From Bugula neritina (taxonomy: Eukaryota > Bryozoa > Gymnolaemata > Cheilostomatida > Bugulidae), in contig OZ037765.1 in the NCBI GenBank assembly GCA_964035545.1, forward strand, positions 25,166,504-25,230,503: a DNA stretch of 64,000 nt, read 5' to 3'. Each line of letters begins with the position of its first letter. Within the stretch, counting starts at the first letter, position 1. A model generated the notes under the pieces. That model had not been told where the DNA came from. It searched no databases and saw nothing but the letters and a program-made list of their open reading frames with translations. Below, in pieces: positions 12,394 through 25,768 of the stretch. A program made the position numbers and the translations under genes.

Positions 12394-15300
12394 ATGCCAA
12401 ACTCACTACTTTCAAGATTCAAGTCTAGAAGTAAATCAAGAAACCGCAATAAATCTGAGAAAGTAGTTGATGAAATTGAACAATCTAATGGTGCTAATGT
12501 AAATCCAAGTGAAATGAACTCTGAGGCTCCCAAAAGTCCAGGTGCCAAAATTTCTGGCTCTCATAGTTTACACAATAAATCTCAGAAATCTTCCAAAGCA
12601 TGTCGGCATGAAAACTTTGATTTGACAATGACATATGCAAGCAATGCTCTTACTGACAGCTCTTTTAATGCCTGTCAGATATGTCTACAAGCAAGCTTGG
12701 GAAACTCTACTGTTGACCCATTCTTCACTTCAGCTACAGAGGTAGCCAATTAACTCTAATAAAATAACAGAGTATCCAATAAGGACATTGTTTGGTGGTT
12801 TGTGTAGCACCTGATAGTCTATATACTGTATTATGCATATAAATCATTATAAACAAATAATCAGTCTGATGTAAACAGGTTAATTGATTGTACACAGTGT
12901 TGTTATACACGCACTTATGCAATACTGGTTGTTGTATTTTATGTATGCTATTATGTAATATTCTATACGATAATCCTTAACCTTGGAGATATCTATGGTG
13001 ATAAATACATGTGAGACCTTATATACTGTTATATAAACTTTAGGCTTTAGATACAACAGACACCAACAAAGTAAAGGAACTTGCAAAGGTATGTGCAGTC
13101 TGGTTAAATTGTTGAACAAAATTTGTTATGTATCAAATCATGAAATCAAATCTAAATGTATTCCATTATGAGGAGGCATAAAAAGTCTGTGCTGAGCTTT
13201 TCATATTTTCATAATAGAGCTTGTGAAATACTGTTCCTACTCTTATGAATTTCAACTTTCTATTCTAGTTAGAAGCTTCTTTAAAAATATAATTTGTGGC
13301 AAAACGCTTGAAATTGAAACATGTTGGGATAGAGTTCATGAAACTTGCTTTATGTTGAGAACTGGTTGTCAATATTCTGTCTACAGCTATCATTAAATAA
13401 AGTAGATTTTTGCATTACAGATGGATTAGCATATTATATGTATACTTGATATCTTGTAGTCTGTGGACATCCTTGATGGCAGAATGAGTTTGCAGAAGGC
13501 TGTCACTGCAATGCATTCTGCAGCTGTTAATGGTGACAGGTCTCAGCTGGGAAAGTTGTTGCTAAGTAGGTTTTAGCTATAAGTTTTATTTTCTATAATG
13601 CATACTCATAGTTGTATATCTGTTATTTTTGAAACTTTGGACATTTGGCAATAGTGAGACAATGTATATATCCAGATGAAACTGTTAATATACCCTCATT
13701 GTGATATTAGGTCATGTTAGTTGAACAACATACTAGGTTCAGTATCTATAGCTTTGAATTGCAGTGCTTATGTTGCTTTTTGTAAGTTTTTCTTATACAA
13801 ACTTGTTTTCTTCTCTGTGGTGTCTCAATCCAGGCGTTTCAGTAAAACTAGATGGGAATAAAAATGTGATGCCACTGATATATCATAGTGCTAGGGTGAA
13901 CCTCATTTATTGTTGCTTCACACACATTTAGTGACCTTATTAGAAAGTATTGACTGATCTCTTTCCTCACCCTGATACATGAATATTGTGGAGTCAGCAA
14001 TGTAATACTAGTTGTGACTTTGTCAGCCAGTGCCAAGGATATTGACAGCGGTGATCAGTTTGGTCGAACTCCTCTGATATTCTGTGTGTTGGCTGATAGA
14101 GTGGAGTGCGCTGAGGTGCTTCTCAAAGCAGGCTGTAAAGTGGATAAAAAAGATGAAACAGGGAGAACTGCTCTTCACTGGGCTGCACACAAGGTTACCT
14201 GGCTTTATACTTTTACCTCTACAATTACGTGGTATAATTATACATCACGTGATCATGTTTTATGGTGGAGCTCGTATAGAAAGATTCACTATTCTAACCT
14301 GCAGGTTTGCTGTAGTTACTTAGTCGTATCTATATTACTAGCTGTAGTCTTGTGCTGCTAGATGTAGTCTTGTGCTGCTAGATGTAGTCTTGTGCACTAC
14401 TTACAGGGACACTATAAATGTCTGAAACTGCTACTGGGTAAAGGCGCCAACTGGAAGGAGAAAGACAAGGAGGGAGAGACGGCGCTCCATCTTTCCACTC
14501 GACACAAATCATCTAAATGTCTCTCACTTGTCAAACAGCACCTTGCTCCTGGGGAGGTGGATGACCAGGACAATAACAAAGTAAGTCTTGATTCATATGT
14601 GTAAGTATGATTTGAGTCGCTCTATGCATATTCTACTTGCATCATATACCTACATGCATTTGTACCTTTGTACATCAGTACATTGTTCTTTAGCTCTTGT
14701 GCCAACTATTAGCTGTAGCTTTAGTATTATATTACAGAGGGATAAACTGTTATAAATAAATATTATATGATCAAGCCATCTCAAGAAGCTTGATGCATGC
14801 ATTATGAATTCAGTTTCCTCTTATTATTATGGTGTGTATGGTAATGTAAAGAGGGAAATACTTGACTAGTACTTCATACTATACTTGACTTGCAGAGAAC
14901 AGCTTTACACTGGGCTGCGTCGTATGGGAATCTTGAGCACATGCGTCTTCTTATCAAACAGGATTCCAACAGTGGCATTCCAGACAGTGAGGGGAAAACT
15001 CCCCTTCATTGGGCTGCCAGTAGCCATGATGGTATAACATTATTACTCTGATTAGTTTTACATGTATTTAATAATTACAGTTCTACTCGTTGCTAACAGC
15101 GATACATTATCAAACATGTGTAGCATACTTTCTGGTTTACCCATACGTTATATTTATATTTTAACAGAAAATGCTGCAAGCTGTGTAAAGCTACTGCTAG
15201 AGACCACACCGAGTGTAATGAACTGGCAAGATTACGAGGGGAGGACACCGTTACATCTAGCTGTGGAGATAGGAAATGATGCTGTTGTTTTGTTACTGGT

Positions 15301-18300
15301 AAATATAGAGGCGCTCATTTATAAACTAACTTTAGATTCATTAGCCTGTATACTACATTGCCATTTGCCAATTATTTTTATCAACTATTTTTTGTTGGCT
15401 CTACAATTTATACTAAATGCAAAAACTATTGTAAATTTGGGAGTGGTTAAATAATTGGATGATATGAGAATATTTCAACAGTAGCTTTACTATGTGTTTA
15501 TTTGTGCTCATGTGAGCTACAATAAACTTTGTCTTAAGTAACTCTTTGGAATATCTGTTGAGTTATGCTATATTGTAGACATCGTATCCCAGCTGTAATG
15601 TGTCGGCATTAGACAACATGTTCAGAACTCCTCTACATTGGGCTGCTGCTTTAGGTATGTAGTAGATATCACCTGTGTAGCTGTTTGTTGTTGCTAAAAG
15701 CGTTACTAACATGTGTAATACCTTTCATAGAAACAAACTTGATTATCAGTTATTCATTTAAAATAATTCTATTTCACATAAACTTATCATGATAAAGATG
15801 ATAATTCTATATCAAATAGCTTGCAATATGTTTAAATTTTGATGTTTATATTTTTATTTTGTAAGTTGTTATATATCTCCATAAGTTTATTGTACACTTT
15901 TTTCTGAGTATTTATGTTTTATTTGCTCTTCATTTACAGGGCATTCTATGATAGCTAAAATGTTACTGGATGCTAAGGCAGATTTTTCCAGTGCTGACTC
16001 AAATGGCGCGACAGCATTGCACTACGCTGCTCAAAATAATCACGCGAAGACAGTGGAGGTGAGCTCCATATGTTGTATTTAATATAACCTCTGAGCATTA
16101 CATATCTATTGTGTTGTATATCAGCAGCTTTCTCTGCTGTGAAAAACATTGATATTTAAATTATATTCTCACTTGTAATAATTGTGTTATTGCAAAGTTA
16201 TCTATCCTTAAATTTCAAGGTTTATATGTATGAATGATTGTTATATCAATCAGTCTATGGGCTATACTTGTAACTTAAACCAGTATAGTAACAAATTAAA
16301 TTTAATTGTAGGATAACCAAGATTTGTCATTACTATTTCTATGGCTATTCTGGTTCCATGATCTCATCCTATTTACCAGATGTAGTAACCATAGCAATAA
16401 AGTGTAAAACTGAAAATAAGTTGCTCAATCAAATTTGAATTTATTCCAATTCCTATGATCTGAAATGCAGTTGCTATGTTATTCTTTTTCTTTATTCTAT
16501 CTAAAAACAAACTATTACTTGATATTTTTAAAGCAAAACAATGTATCTATGAAACAAATACATTGGACAGAGTGTTGTTGTTTGGTCATAGCAAGTTACA
16601 ATTATCAGTAGAAGTAATATATATCGTATCAATGGTTATAAACAATAAGTGTGACTGTTGAGTAAGATGTTGCATATATAACTTTGGACCTAATACAATA
16701 ATTATAAGTACCACCCATAAGTAACCCAAACAACGAGAACGTTAGGATTTGGCAAATGTTAGTTTAGTCTGGATTTGGCTAATGTCTCATGTGTGATATT
16801 TGTTGCTAAATATCTTCTTAACTCATCACAATATCGTAATTAGGTGTCTCAAGGTAATGAATTAGTGGAAGCTTTCAGCTCACAAACAATATAATGAAAA
16901 AATTTTACGTGGGTACACAACTCTAAAATGTGTGTAGGTAATAGCTAAACTAGTTCATTTAAAATATTTTAAAATTACAAGCATGTTAAGAAAAGCAGTC
17001 TTACTTTAAAGACTTCAATTTCATTTCTGTCTAGTCAAGTGTACAGCTCAGAGTTAAGTCAATGTGCCGTATTATTCTTTTAATCCGTATTCATCACTTA
17101 GACATGCATTTTATAAATAGCTAGACTTTACCTTGTAACTCATGACAAGGTTGGTAGTGGCTGCATTGCCATGTTGAAACATTAATACAAGTTGCTGGAA
17201 TACTGCTATACTATCATCCACTCTACAGTGCTATCTCCATGGATGTAGGTATCATATATTCATCATATCTATGACTGCAGGTGTTTTTAACAAGGGCTGC
17301 TATTACTGATGAACCGGACCTGGAAGGAAGGACGGCGCTGATGTGGGCAGCTAGCAAGGCAGCGGATGAGGTCATCGCCACTTGGGTCAGGCACAACCCT
17401 GACCTTCAACAGACGGATAAGAATGGAGGAACTGGTATGAATTCTAGAACATAACGTTATGAAAACTTCAACTACATTGTAGAGTTGCAATTTAAATTAT
17501 GAAGTTGATTGTCAGAAGAATATTTATGTCATCATATTATGTTATATGTATAGAAAAGGGTGGCTAAAGTTATTAGATTATTAGAACTATATAAATGCTG
17601 AATTTTTCGTATGCAATTTTAAGCTTTCAGTCAGATTTTTGCTTAGAATAATTTTGTAAATAATGAGCAATCATGCAGAATTTCTGTTCAGTAAATTTAG
17701 TAACAACATTCATGTTGGTACTTGCAATACAGCCTTGCTTTAATAAACACAGTATTATATATAGTCTATAAAAATGCCATGAAGTTTCGTTAGTGACTCA
17801 CTGTACTAAGAAAAGTAATCAATTCTTACCGTAGCTCTTCACGCTGCCGCTCTCTCGGGACACGCCAGCACTGTGAAGCTGCTGCTGGAACACGGCTCTG
17901 ATATCGACTGTCAAGACCTTCTGATGCACACTCCTTTGTTCAGAGCCTGTGAGATGGGCCATCCGGATGTGGTGCAGGCCCTGTATGAGGGCGGGGCTCA
18001 GGTTGAAGTCATAGACCAAGATGGCCGCTCACCTCTGCACTGGTAACAACACAGTATTTAATGATAGCTTGTTTGGAAGACTTGTTTTTGAATCCTAAAC
18101 TTTAATAAACGTTACAAAAACAAAGTAAACTTTGAATTCTAGTATTGCTGACTTGCTAGAAATGTTATCTCAATAATTAAATCATTCAAAGACTGTCTTT
18201 ACTCATGTTGCTAGGGCTGCTCTGGGTGGACACGCCTATATCTGTCAGAGTCTAATCAAATATGGAGTTGATCCAAATGTGCGTGACTTCTCAGGGTGAG

Positions 18301-21300
18301 TGTGGCGATATTTTCACTAACATGTTACTGTCTTTTACCACTGATACCATTTATCATGTATGCATACACATGTACTTGTTGGCACACATTTGGCTCAATT
18401 CATACACCAACCTCTGATACAGGAGGACACCCCTGCAGTGTGCTGCCTATGGGGGGTACGTCAACTGTATGTCAGTACTGATAGAGAATAAATCAAACAC
18501 CAACACCCAGGACAAGGAGGGGATGTCAGCACTGCACTGGGCATGTAGTAGAGGTCATCTAGACGCTGTCAAACTGCTGATAGAGTATGGAGCTTTCCCC
18601 AACCATATGGAATCGACTGAGGATCGCTACACGCCTCTAGGTTTACGTTACTCTATTTATTACACTTTGTGAAAGTATGTGCACTGTTTCTCCAGTAGGC
18701 TCAGTGTTAATACAAATATGTTATATTGCTCTGTAGTAGTGTATACCTGCTACATATTTTACGTTTGGCCTTTTAACAGACTAATGTTTATTTGTGACAT
18801 GGAAAGTGTATGACTCAGGAGTCTGTAAATAAACCCATCACTACATCCCATACTATCGGAGCAAACAACTGCTGACACTACTAGGACAGCCTCATAGTTA
18901 TCTGTTGAATCAGCTTATGTTGTGAAATCATTGAATATAACTTCAGATGAATATAACATTGTAGACTATGCACTGATGGGGGAGCACCACGACGTGGCGC
19001 AGTTTATTATTGATCAGGGTGGCCTGAGCATTACCGGCATTCAAGATATAGCAGCTTGTAAAGTTCAGGTAAGGTATCTCAATGCTCTGAAAATGTTTTA
19101 TGATATTAAATACCTGTCCTTGTCACTTTCAGTGTCAAGTGAAGCATGTATTGAATCTCTTGAGAATTATAGTTAGAAATTCTATAGCTTCTGTCACCTC
19201 GACATCTTCAGGTGGTTAGCAAAACTGTTTATGTTATTTAGCTATGTTACTTGATCTCTACAATGCTGAGTGAATAGTACGAGTATTTCTGATAGTAATA
19301 GTAATTGACTCGATAGAGTACAGTGTTAGCAGTAGAAGAGTAGCGTAGAGATAGTTTCTGTAATTAGTGTCGTATTGTAGTCAGCATTCCGGGGATTCAG
19401 AGTGCGTAAAGGGTTCCTGGAGCGAAAGGAGCTGATGGTGAGACACGAACAGCTGCGTAAAGATGCTGCCAGGTTAGTCATTTCACTCAAATCTATTTCT
19501 CTCTTATTTCGAATTTCAGTCTGTTGGAATTTGCTTTTTGTCTAATGCTGTCTGCTGAATTTTGTAAACTATATCATACATACAGCAGTAACATAGTCTT
19601 ATTTCACTCATGTGATCCAATAACTCATGGCTTGTGTTATATAGAAGAGTGTATTTATATATAAGCTTGCTTCTACTGTTTCCATTATGCAATATGAGTA
19701 TATCCAGATTGTCTTGATTGAAACTATTGGTTTGTATATAGAATGTTTATATAAAATGTATATTTGTAGGAAACGAGCTGGTGAAGAATACAAGAAAAAA
19801 GAAGATGTTCGAAACAAAAAGGAAGTTGAGGAAAGATATAAACAACAAGTCACTGATATGTTAGATGGCACAGACTCTAAATCCTCTAGTAAAAAGTAAG
19901 CATTTACTCATGCAATAATATATTTTATATATTTATATACATGTATTATTATTATTTTATAGTTATATCATATGTTTGTAGTATTTGTTTATATCTTATA
20001 CAGTTGTTATAACATAATATAAATGATCAGTTATAATACAGTTAGTAATTTTTCTTTTTTGTTGATTGTTTATTTTTGCCCCTGCCAACTATCTTGTAGT
20101 AGTAATAGCTTAAAGACTCTAATCCTGGTGTCCAGAGTAGTACCAATAAAGGTGCTATAATTGCTGATGAAAGGCAAATTTATTATAAAAATAGTTTCCC
20201 TTATCCTTATTAAAAGCTGATGTAACTAATATTTTGCTCATTTTAAGATTATTAAATTGTACTTGAAATTCTTTTGCCAGCCACTTGCGTGTGCTGCCAG
20301 CTGCTCTCCCTGTATAACTGTGGAATATGTGTTTATATAAGCATATAACTTGTGGCAGCATTGAGCGGTACAAATGACTTGTTGATTTTATAAATAATTT
20401 CTTAATAACTGTATCAAAATACATACTACTATCAAGTACCTACTTGACAACTTGAAAATTATTTAATTCTTTCTTAACCTTTACACAATCAATTAGTCTG
20501 GCTAGCATATCAGATTGTACACTATTGTGTGCATAGTTGTGTATGTGTATACAGCTTGGCTGATTGATAACTCATTTTCCGTGTACAAAAGACTGATTAA
20601 GATCTTTTATACTGCTTAGTTTTGATACAATATAAAAAGTGTTTAGAGCCTGCTATACAATTGTTAATGTGTGTTCAATTGAAAAAGATTTACTTCTTGG
20701 CGCTTTGTTATATTTAATATTTGCTTATTTCACTGTTGCTATGTGAGTGCTAGCCTAATGTAGACATTTTTTACCAGTTGTGGGTCAAAATGATAGCTAA
20801 GTCGCACACACTTCTAGATTGGTAAGTCAGTCTCAGAACTAGTTAGCATGCCTATAGACCTTGTATTTACATGTTGTGAAACTCCCATAGCTTTAAAAGA
20901 ATGTATGTTGTTGTTTATGTATTTGCCTCTTTTACTGATTTTAGTTAACCCTCTCAAACGTCCACCTCTAGTACACCGTAATCATGCTAGAGAGTAATAG
21001 GTAAAATATTCTCCCTGCTTGCTATTAGTATTTTTAACTCAGTATCTAGCTGCTCATCTCATGCTTGATTTTATTTTCTCCAACTTTGTTTATTGCTGGT
21101 GACATGACGTAATATTATGTTCCACTAGTGCCGTTCTTGCATACGGATTTTTGTTTTCACATGATTTCACATGGATATTTTTTGCTTACATTTTTTGCTT
21201 GTTGCATGGGGCTGGTGTGTAATGTATATGATTGTGACATGAGTAACACTCTTTATATCTCAGTATGATTTACTTCTGTGAATTTATCATTTTATAGAAC

Positions 21301-24300
21301 TCAAACACCCTACACGGTGCCTGTAGCACGATCGTAAGAATCTCTTGCTATAGTTTTTATGTGTGGCTGTTGGCAGTAACCCGTTCATAAATAAATAGAA
21401 TGAAAAAAATATTTTCTATGATAAAAAAATTAAACAGAATGTGATTTTGATTACTTTTCTGAAAACAGTTTTTTAAGCTCTTTGTTTTGTCAAGACTGAT
21501 GGTAGAACTAATATTATGGCACATTGCTGGAAGTAGTAGGCACTGTTCACGCACTCACTGAATTATAGGCACTGCTGTAGCTTTTTCTGTCGCACGGCTT
21601 CTTTCTTTTCAGCACACGCATCTATTTGTAATATTATTTTGTAACTGTATGTTGAATATTGGCTGAACTTGACTTAAGTCAGTGAGTCTGAGACTATTCT
21701 CTTATATCCTGTTTCTCATTTAAAGTGCCGTTACAAAACCAGGCGTCAGTGTGCTCGTCAATAAGCATACACAAAATCAAACATTATATTTTTCTGATTT
21801 TTGTGGCTTTTAATGTTTGTGACTTTCATAATAATTCCAAGAATTTCATATTAAGTGGATTATGTGAATATGTTTTATTATCTATTTTTGGTGTCATTCT
21901 GCTTCTAAGATCTCAACCTGTAGACAGGATTGTTGTGTTGTGCACAGGAAGAAAAAAGATGAATTGTCAGAAGAAGAGAGAATATTAAGAGAAGCTAAAC
22001 ACAAACAAGCCATTGTCGCCGCCGAAAGGAATCGAGTGTATTTTTTCAGACAAAGAAATAATGCTGCTGTTACTATACAGAAAGCATGGAAAATGTATGT
22101 TAGTTTTCTTTCTATATATACTCATTTCTGTAATTATGTGACATATTATTTCAAGTATGAACTTTACAAGAGTCATAATAAAGTTATAATAATTTATAAA
22201 ACAAGTGAGCTCTTGGGCTGGGAAATAACAGGACTACCTGCATGGTGAAATCTCATAAAACTAATTTCAAAACTTGTCCTATGTTAGGGTGTTTATGTGA
22301 AGACATTATTATATTGATAGTATAGAAGCCATGTAAATTGCTGAAAAGTTGGAGGAATTAGGTCAAATTTCCAAACGGCACATTCAAAAGCTTCTGTGCC
22401 TTGAATACTTGTTATTACCTATTACCCTAAAGATGATAATTTTACTTCATGACTAAAAGCTTAGCTATTTCATATTTTGTTTCAACTTGATATGTTTCTT
22501 GTTATGAATTTTATACCACAGTTTTATATTATTTGTGGATGGACAGTTTTAGAGTGCACTCGAGTATTGTTGCAGGTTTAAGTTCCGCACGCAGGGTCTA
22601 ATGAAAAATGCCCGTGATGCAATAAAGCTGAAAAGATTAGATGCTGGGGAGTTGGAGTGGAAGAAACAAATCGCTGCCTGTACAATACAACTAGCTTGGA
22701 GGAAATATTTTAGGCGAAAATTGTTGAAGGCATTGAATACAACAAACAATGCAGTTATGCATATGTGGGATCCTGAGATGCTGGCATTTAGACAACGATC
22801 TTTAGTTGAACAAGTATATAGTAAGTAACTAGTGTAGACATAGGTATATAGTAAGTAACTAGTGTAGACATAGGTATATAGTAAGTAACTAGTGTAGACA
22901 TAGGTATATAGTAAGTAACTAGTGTAGACATAGGTATATAGTAAGTAACTAGTATAGACATAGATATATAGTAAGTAACTAGTGTAGACATAGGTATATA
23001 GTAAGTAACTAGTGTAGACATAGGTATATAGTAAGTAACTAGTGTAGACATAGGTATATAGTAAGTAAGTACTGTAGACATAGGTATATAGTAAGTAACT
23101 AGTGTAGACATAGGTATATAGTAAGTAACTAGTATAGACATAGGTATATAGTAAGTAAGTACTGTAGACATAGGTATATAGTAAGTAACTAGTATAGACA
23201 TAGATATATAGTAAGTAAGTATTGTAGACATAGGTATATAGTAAGTAACTAGTATAGACATAGGTATATAGTAAGTAACTAGTGTAGACATGGAAATATA
23301 GTAAGTAACTAGTGCAGACATGGATATAGAGTAAGTAAGTATTGAAGACACAAACATATAGTAAGTAACTTGCGACCACATAGATATGTAGTAAGTAACG
23401 AGTGTAGACATAAATATTATAAGTAATTAGTTGAAACATAGCTATTTAGTATGTAACATTGTAAATAAAAATATATTGAGTACCTAATCACTCTACATTC
23501 ATGAGAATTGATGGAGTGTTACATACATGTGCCGTTAGTAAATATTTAGTTTGAGACCTTTTAGCATGATACTTGACCCTTTATGAAAATGTAGGGTATT
23601 TGCTCAGCATCTTTCAGGTATGCACAGGTGTACATTAAATATATTGAACTAATATAATAAATTCTAGTATAACTTTGCTAATAATGCAGGCTCCAATGTT
23701 TGTTTAATCATAATGTATTTGCACTCACCTATTCTATTGGTATCGGAAAATATCAGTTTACAAAATATAACTAATAAACATGCTCAAGTCTCAAAGTGTG
23801 TTGGTTTTTTACATGTATTACAGTTTCTATAATTATTAATTCACGTCACATATTATATCGAAATGTTTTCCATCTATTTTAGATGAGCAACTTTATGCTC
23901 CTCACTGGCATCCCACTCTAGTAGCAATAGTTCGGCCATATTGGACAAAGTATATGCCCTCGTCTGCAGCTTTGTCTTTCAACTTTGCCATCGAGCAGTA
24001 TTCTCAACAGCGAGATTATATAGAAGAACTTGGTTTAGAGATCGATGGTAAATCTATTCTATCTGATATCGTTTTTAAACCAGTTTTATTTGTTGTGGTT
24101 TGCTTATACCTTCACAAATTTTAGTCTAAAATACAATTTGGCTGATTGGATCATTTTACTGAACTGTCTTGCATTGTAAATGCAACTTGTCAAAATTATT
24201 TCCCTGTGATCGATTTATTGGCACATGTTCAGTATGCAGTAATACTTTGAGCTATCCATATTGGACTATCACCTTCCAATCCCAATAACTTCAGTGGTTC

Positions 24301-24738
24301 AAGGAAAAAATTTAAGTTGTGTCATTATCTTAGTTATTCTTATTACCTCTTTCATGCCATTGACTTGCCTATAGTGCATCTATTTTCAAAGATCAAGTGG
24401 GTATTAAATTAATCATGTGTTTCTATAGGAAAGTCGTTTTCGATATCAAAATGATTTTACTTGGTTTCAGTGAAGCTATAAAAAAGTGCTCGGCCAGTGG
24501 AATAAACTGAAGTTTATTGGCACTTTTCTACTCTTATTATTAGCCATCTTGACATTTTCGGAGTGCTAAATATTGTAAGGGTTGCTTCAATAATTGGCTC
24601 AAAGTTGGGCTAATGCATTGCAATGCATGCATTATTTGTGCTGCATTACTTTATTTTTCTACAGATGATCTTGCCAAGCTACAGATGAAAGATAGATCAA
24701 ATGTTAACCCTGTTCACTATTCATATAACATGAACTGA
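12394..24738 (+). CDS. INVS: Inversin (ankyrin/IQ ciliary scaffold, NPHP2)
   Basis: Exons: 12394-12741, 13044-13088, 13460-13565, 14027-14193, 14407-14580, 14896-15031, 15168-15298, 15579-15654, 15940-16058, 17281-17434, 17835-18042, 18215-18295, 18423-18640, 18965-19068, 19381-19472, 19770-19895, 21948-22094, 22576-22820, 23883-24047, 24665-24738; all phases agree and give 971 residues. Residues about 145-685 form 16 ankyrin repeats (RTPLHWAA-type cores). The order and wording match vertebrate inversin closely, including CVLADR, NWQDYEGRTPLH, ACEMGH, GRTPLQCAAYGGY and ERYTPLDYAL-like segments. IQ motifs lie at about 687-701 (VQSAFRGFRVRKG), 802-818 (IQKAWKMFKFR) and 848-861 (IQLAWRKYFRRKL). 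Lys/Glu-rich coiled coil lies between the first two. In the family, inversin marks the proximal cilium compartment and damps canonical Wnt signalling. The 130-residue Ser/Lys-rich N-terminal extension rests on two splice-supported exons without homology support. Confidence 0.95.
14027..19068 (+). other. INVS: Inversin ankyrin-repeat exons
   Basis: Eleven exons carry the ankyrin array; the first repeat starts in the preceding exon (13460-13565). Repeat boundaries do not coincide with exon boundaries: several junctions split a TPLHWAA core (for example 18042/18215 inside a Trp codon and 18640/18965 in TPLDYAL). This is typical of an ancient array that expanded before its introns settled. Confidence 0.9.
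14341..14400. repeat. Triplicated 20-bp repeat against an inversin 3' splice site
   Basis: GATGTAGTCTTGTGCTGCTA is present about three times and ends six bases before the acceptor AG at 14405-14406. Confidence 0.9.
22814..23440. repeat. 30-bp minisatellite beginning at an inversin exon-intron junction
   Basis: About 20 head-to-tail units of exactly 30 bp share the core GTATATAGTAAGTAACTAG. Units decay after about 23280. The first unit spans the true junction: the exon ends ...GTATATA at 22820 and the intron starts GTAAGT at 22821. Every intact unit therefore carries a copy of the splice donor. The long minus-strand open frames here (YTSYLLYTYV-type) are by-products of the period, which is a multiple of three. 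Confidence 0.97.
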
Positions 24739-25768
24739 TGACTTGTAAACCACTCATTACTTCCATCAGTACAAGTCAGTACTCAGCTTTGCTCAACAAC
24801 TTAACACTCATTTCCTTATAAAATGGTGGTGTCGAATCTACTTTGTGTTGGCCTCAATTAATATAATCTGGCATCTAAGAACAACAATTTTACACTTCCA
24901 AGCTACAGTTTATTTTATTATTTATTGGTGTTTTGATTATCCTAAATTATTTTTAGTGAAAATACATATTTTTTCACTGTTGGATATTTTGAGGGGTATG
25001 TTTAATTGGATAATTAGTATATGTTTTTCTTTTCTGGATGCATCATTGATTGCATATGAAATGAATAGGACTAATGCCGTGTCCTCATATAATATGGAAA
25101 TATGCAAAATGTGGTGACTATATTATTTATCAACATATTACTATTCCTTGTGGAACTTATTAACTAATATTTACTATTTAAGTATTTTTTTTACTTGTTT
25201 GATAATCATCCCAGCCTGTAATTACTGATTTTTGTAAATAAATTTTCACAGCATTTGACATTTTTTATTTTATTAAATTTGCTGTAGATATTATAAACAA
25301 TAAATAATAGAATGCGGAATGAATAACGGTTTAATTTTTACCAGCAATGTGCTAGTAATTTAATAAATCCCAAAAATATAATGATACCTTCATGGGCAGT
25401 GATGAAAAGAAATTTTGTGAACTGATTGTACTAAGTATATAAAACGATCATACATTAATGACTGGTAAACTAAATCCCAATTGCTGAAACAGGTAAATTA
25501 TTTATAATTTATGCAAGAAGATACAATAATTGAAGAGCTGGCTAATTTCTATTATCCAAACAAAGCAACAAGATGAACAATAAAAAGTCTGTAAAAATGA
25601 TATAATGGAATAGATGTCTTTTCTTATGTTGAATGTTTAGAAAGTTGTACGCTATAAATAACTGATCAGAAACAATATATTAAAGCAAAGTTAGAACATT
25701 ATCGCTGTGAAGAAACTACTGTAATCACTTATATTTTGCTGTTTACCCTGGACTATGAAACAGAAGAG
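24739..25768. other. Convergent 3' UTR region between inversin and villin
   Basis: Both genes end here. A + strand AATAAA lies at 25237-25242 and a - strand AATAAA (TTTATT on +) at 25264-25269. The two likely cleavage regions would therefore overlap, each about 500 nt from its stop codon. No coding exon seen. Confidence 0.5.

Noticed and set aside
12734-13119. Two minus-strand open frames of 62 and 79 residues
   Set aside because: They are AT-rich intron of inversin with no splice-phase partners and no recognisable features.
22814-23400. A CRISPR array, from regular short direct repeats
   Set aside because: The units abut without unique spacers and lie in an intron of a spliced animal gene.
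22549-23439. 296-residue minus-strand open frame of YTSYLLYTYV repeats (a possible membrane protein)
   Set aside because: It is produced entirely by the 30-bp array, whose period is a multiple of three, and it runs antisense over an inversin exon.
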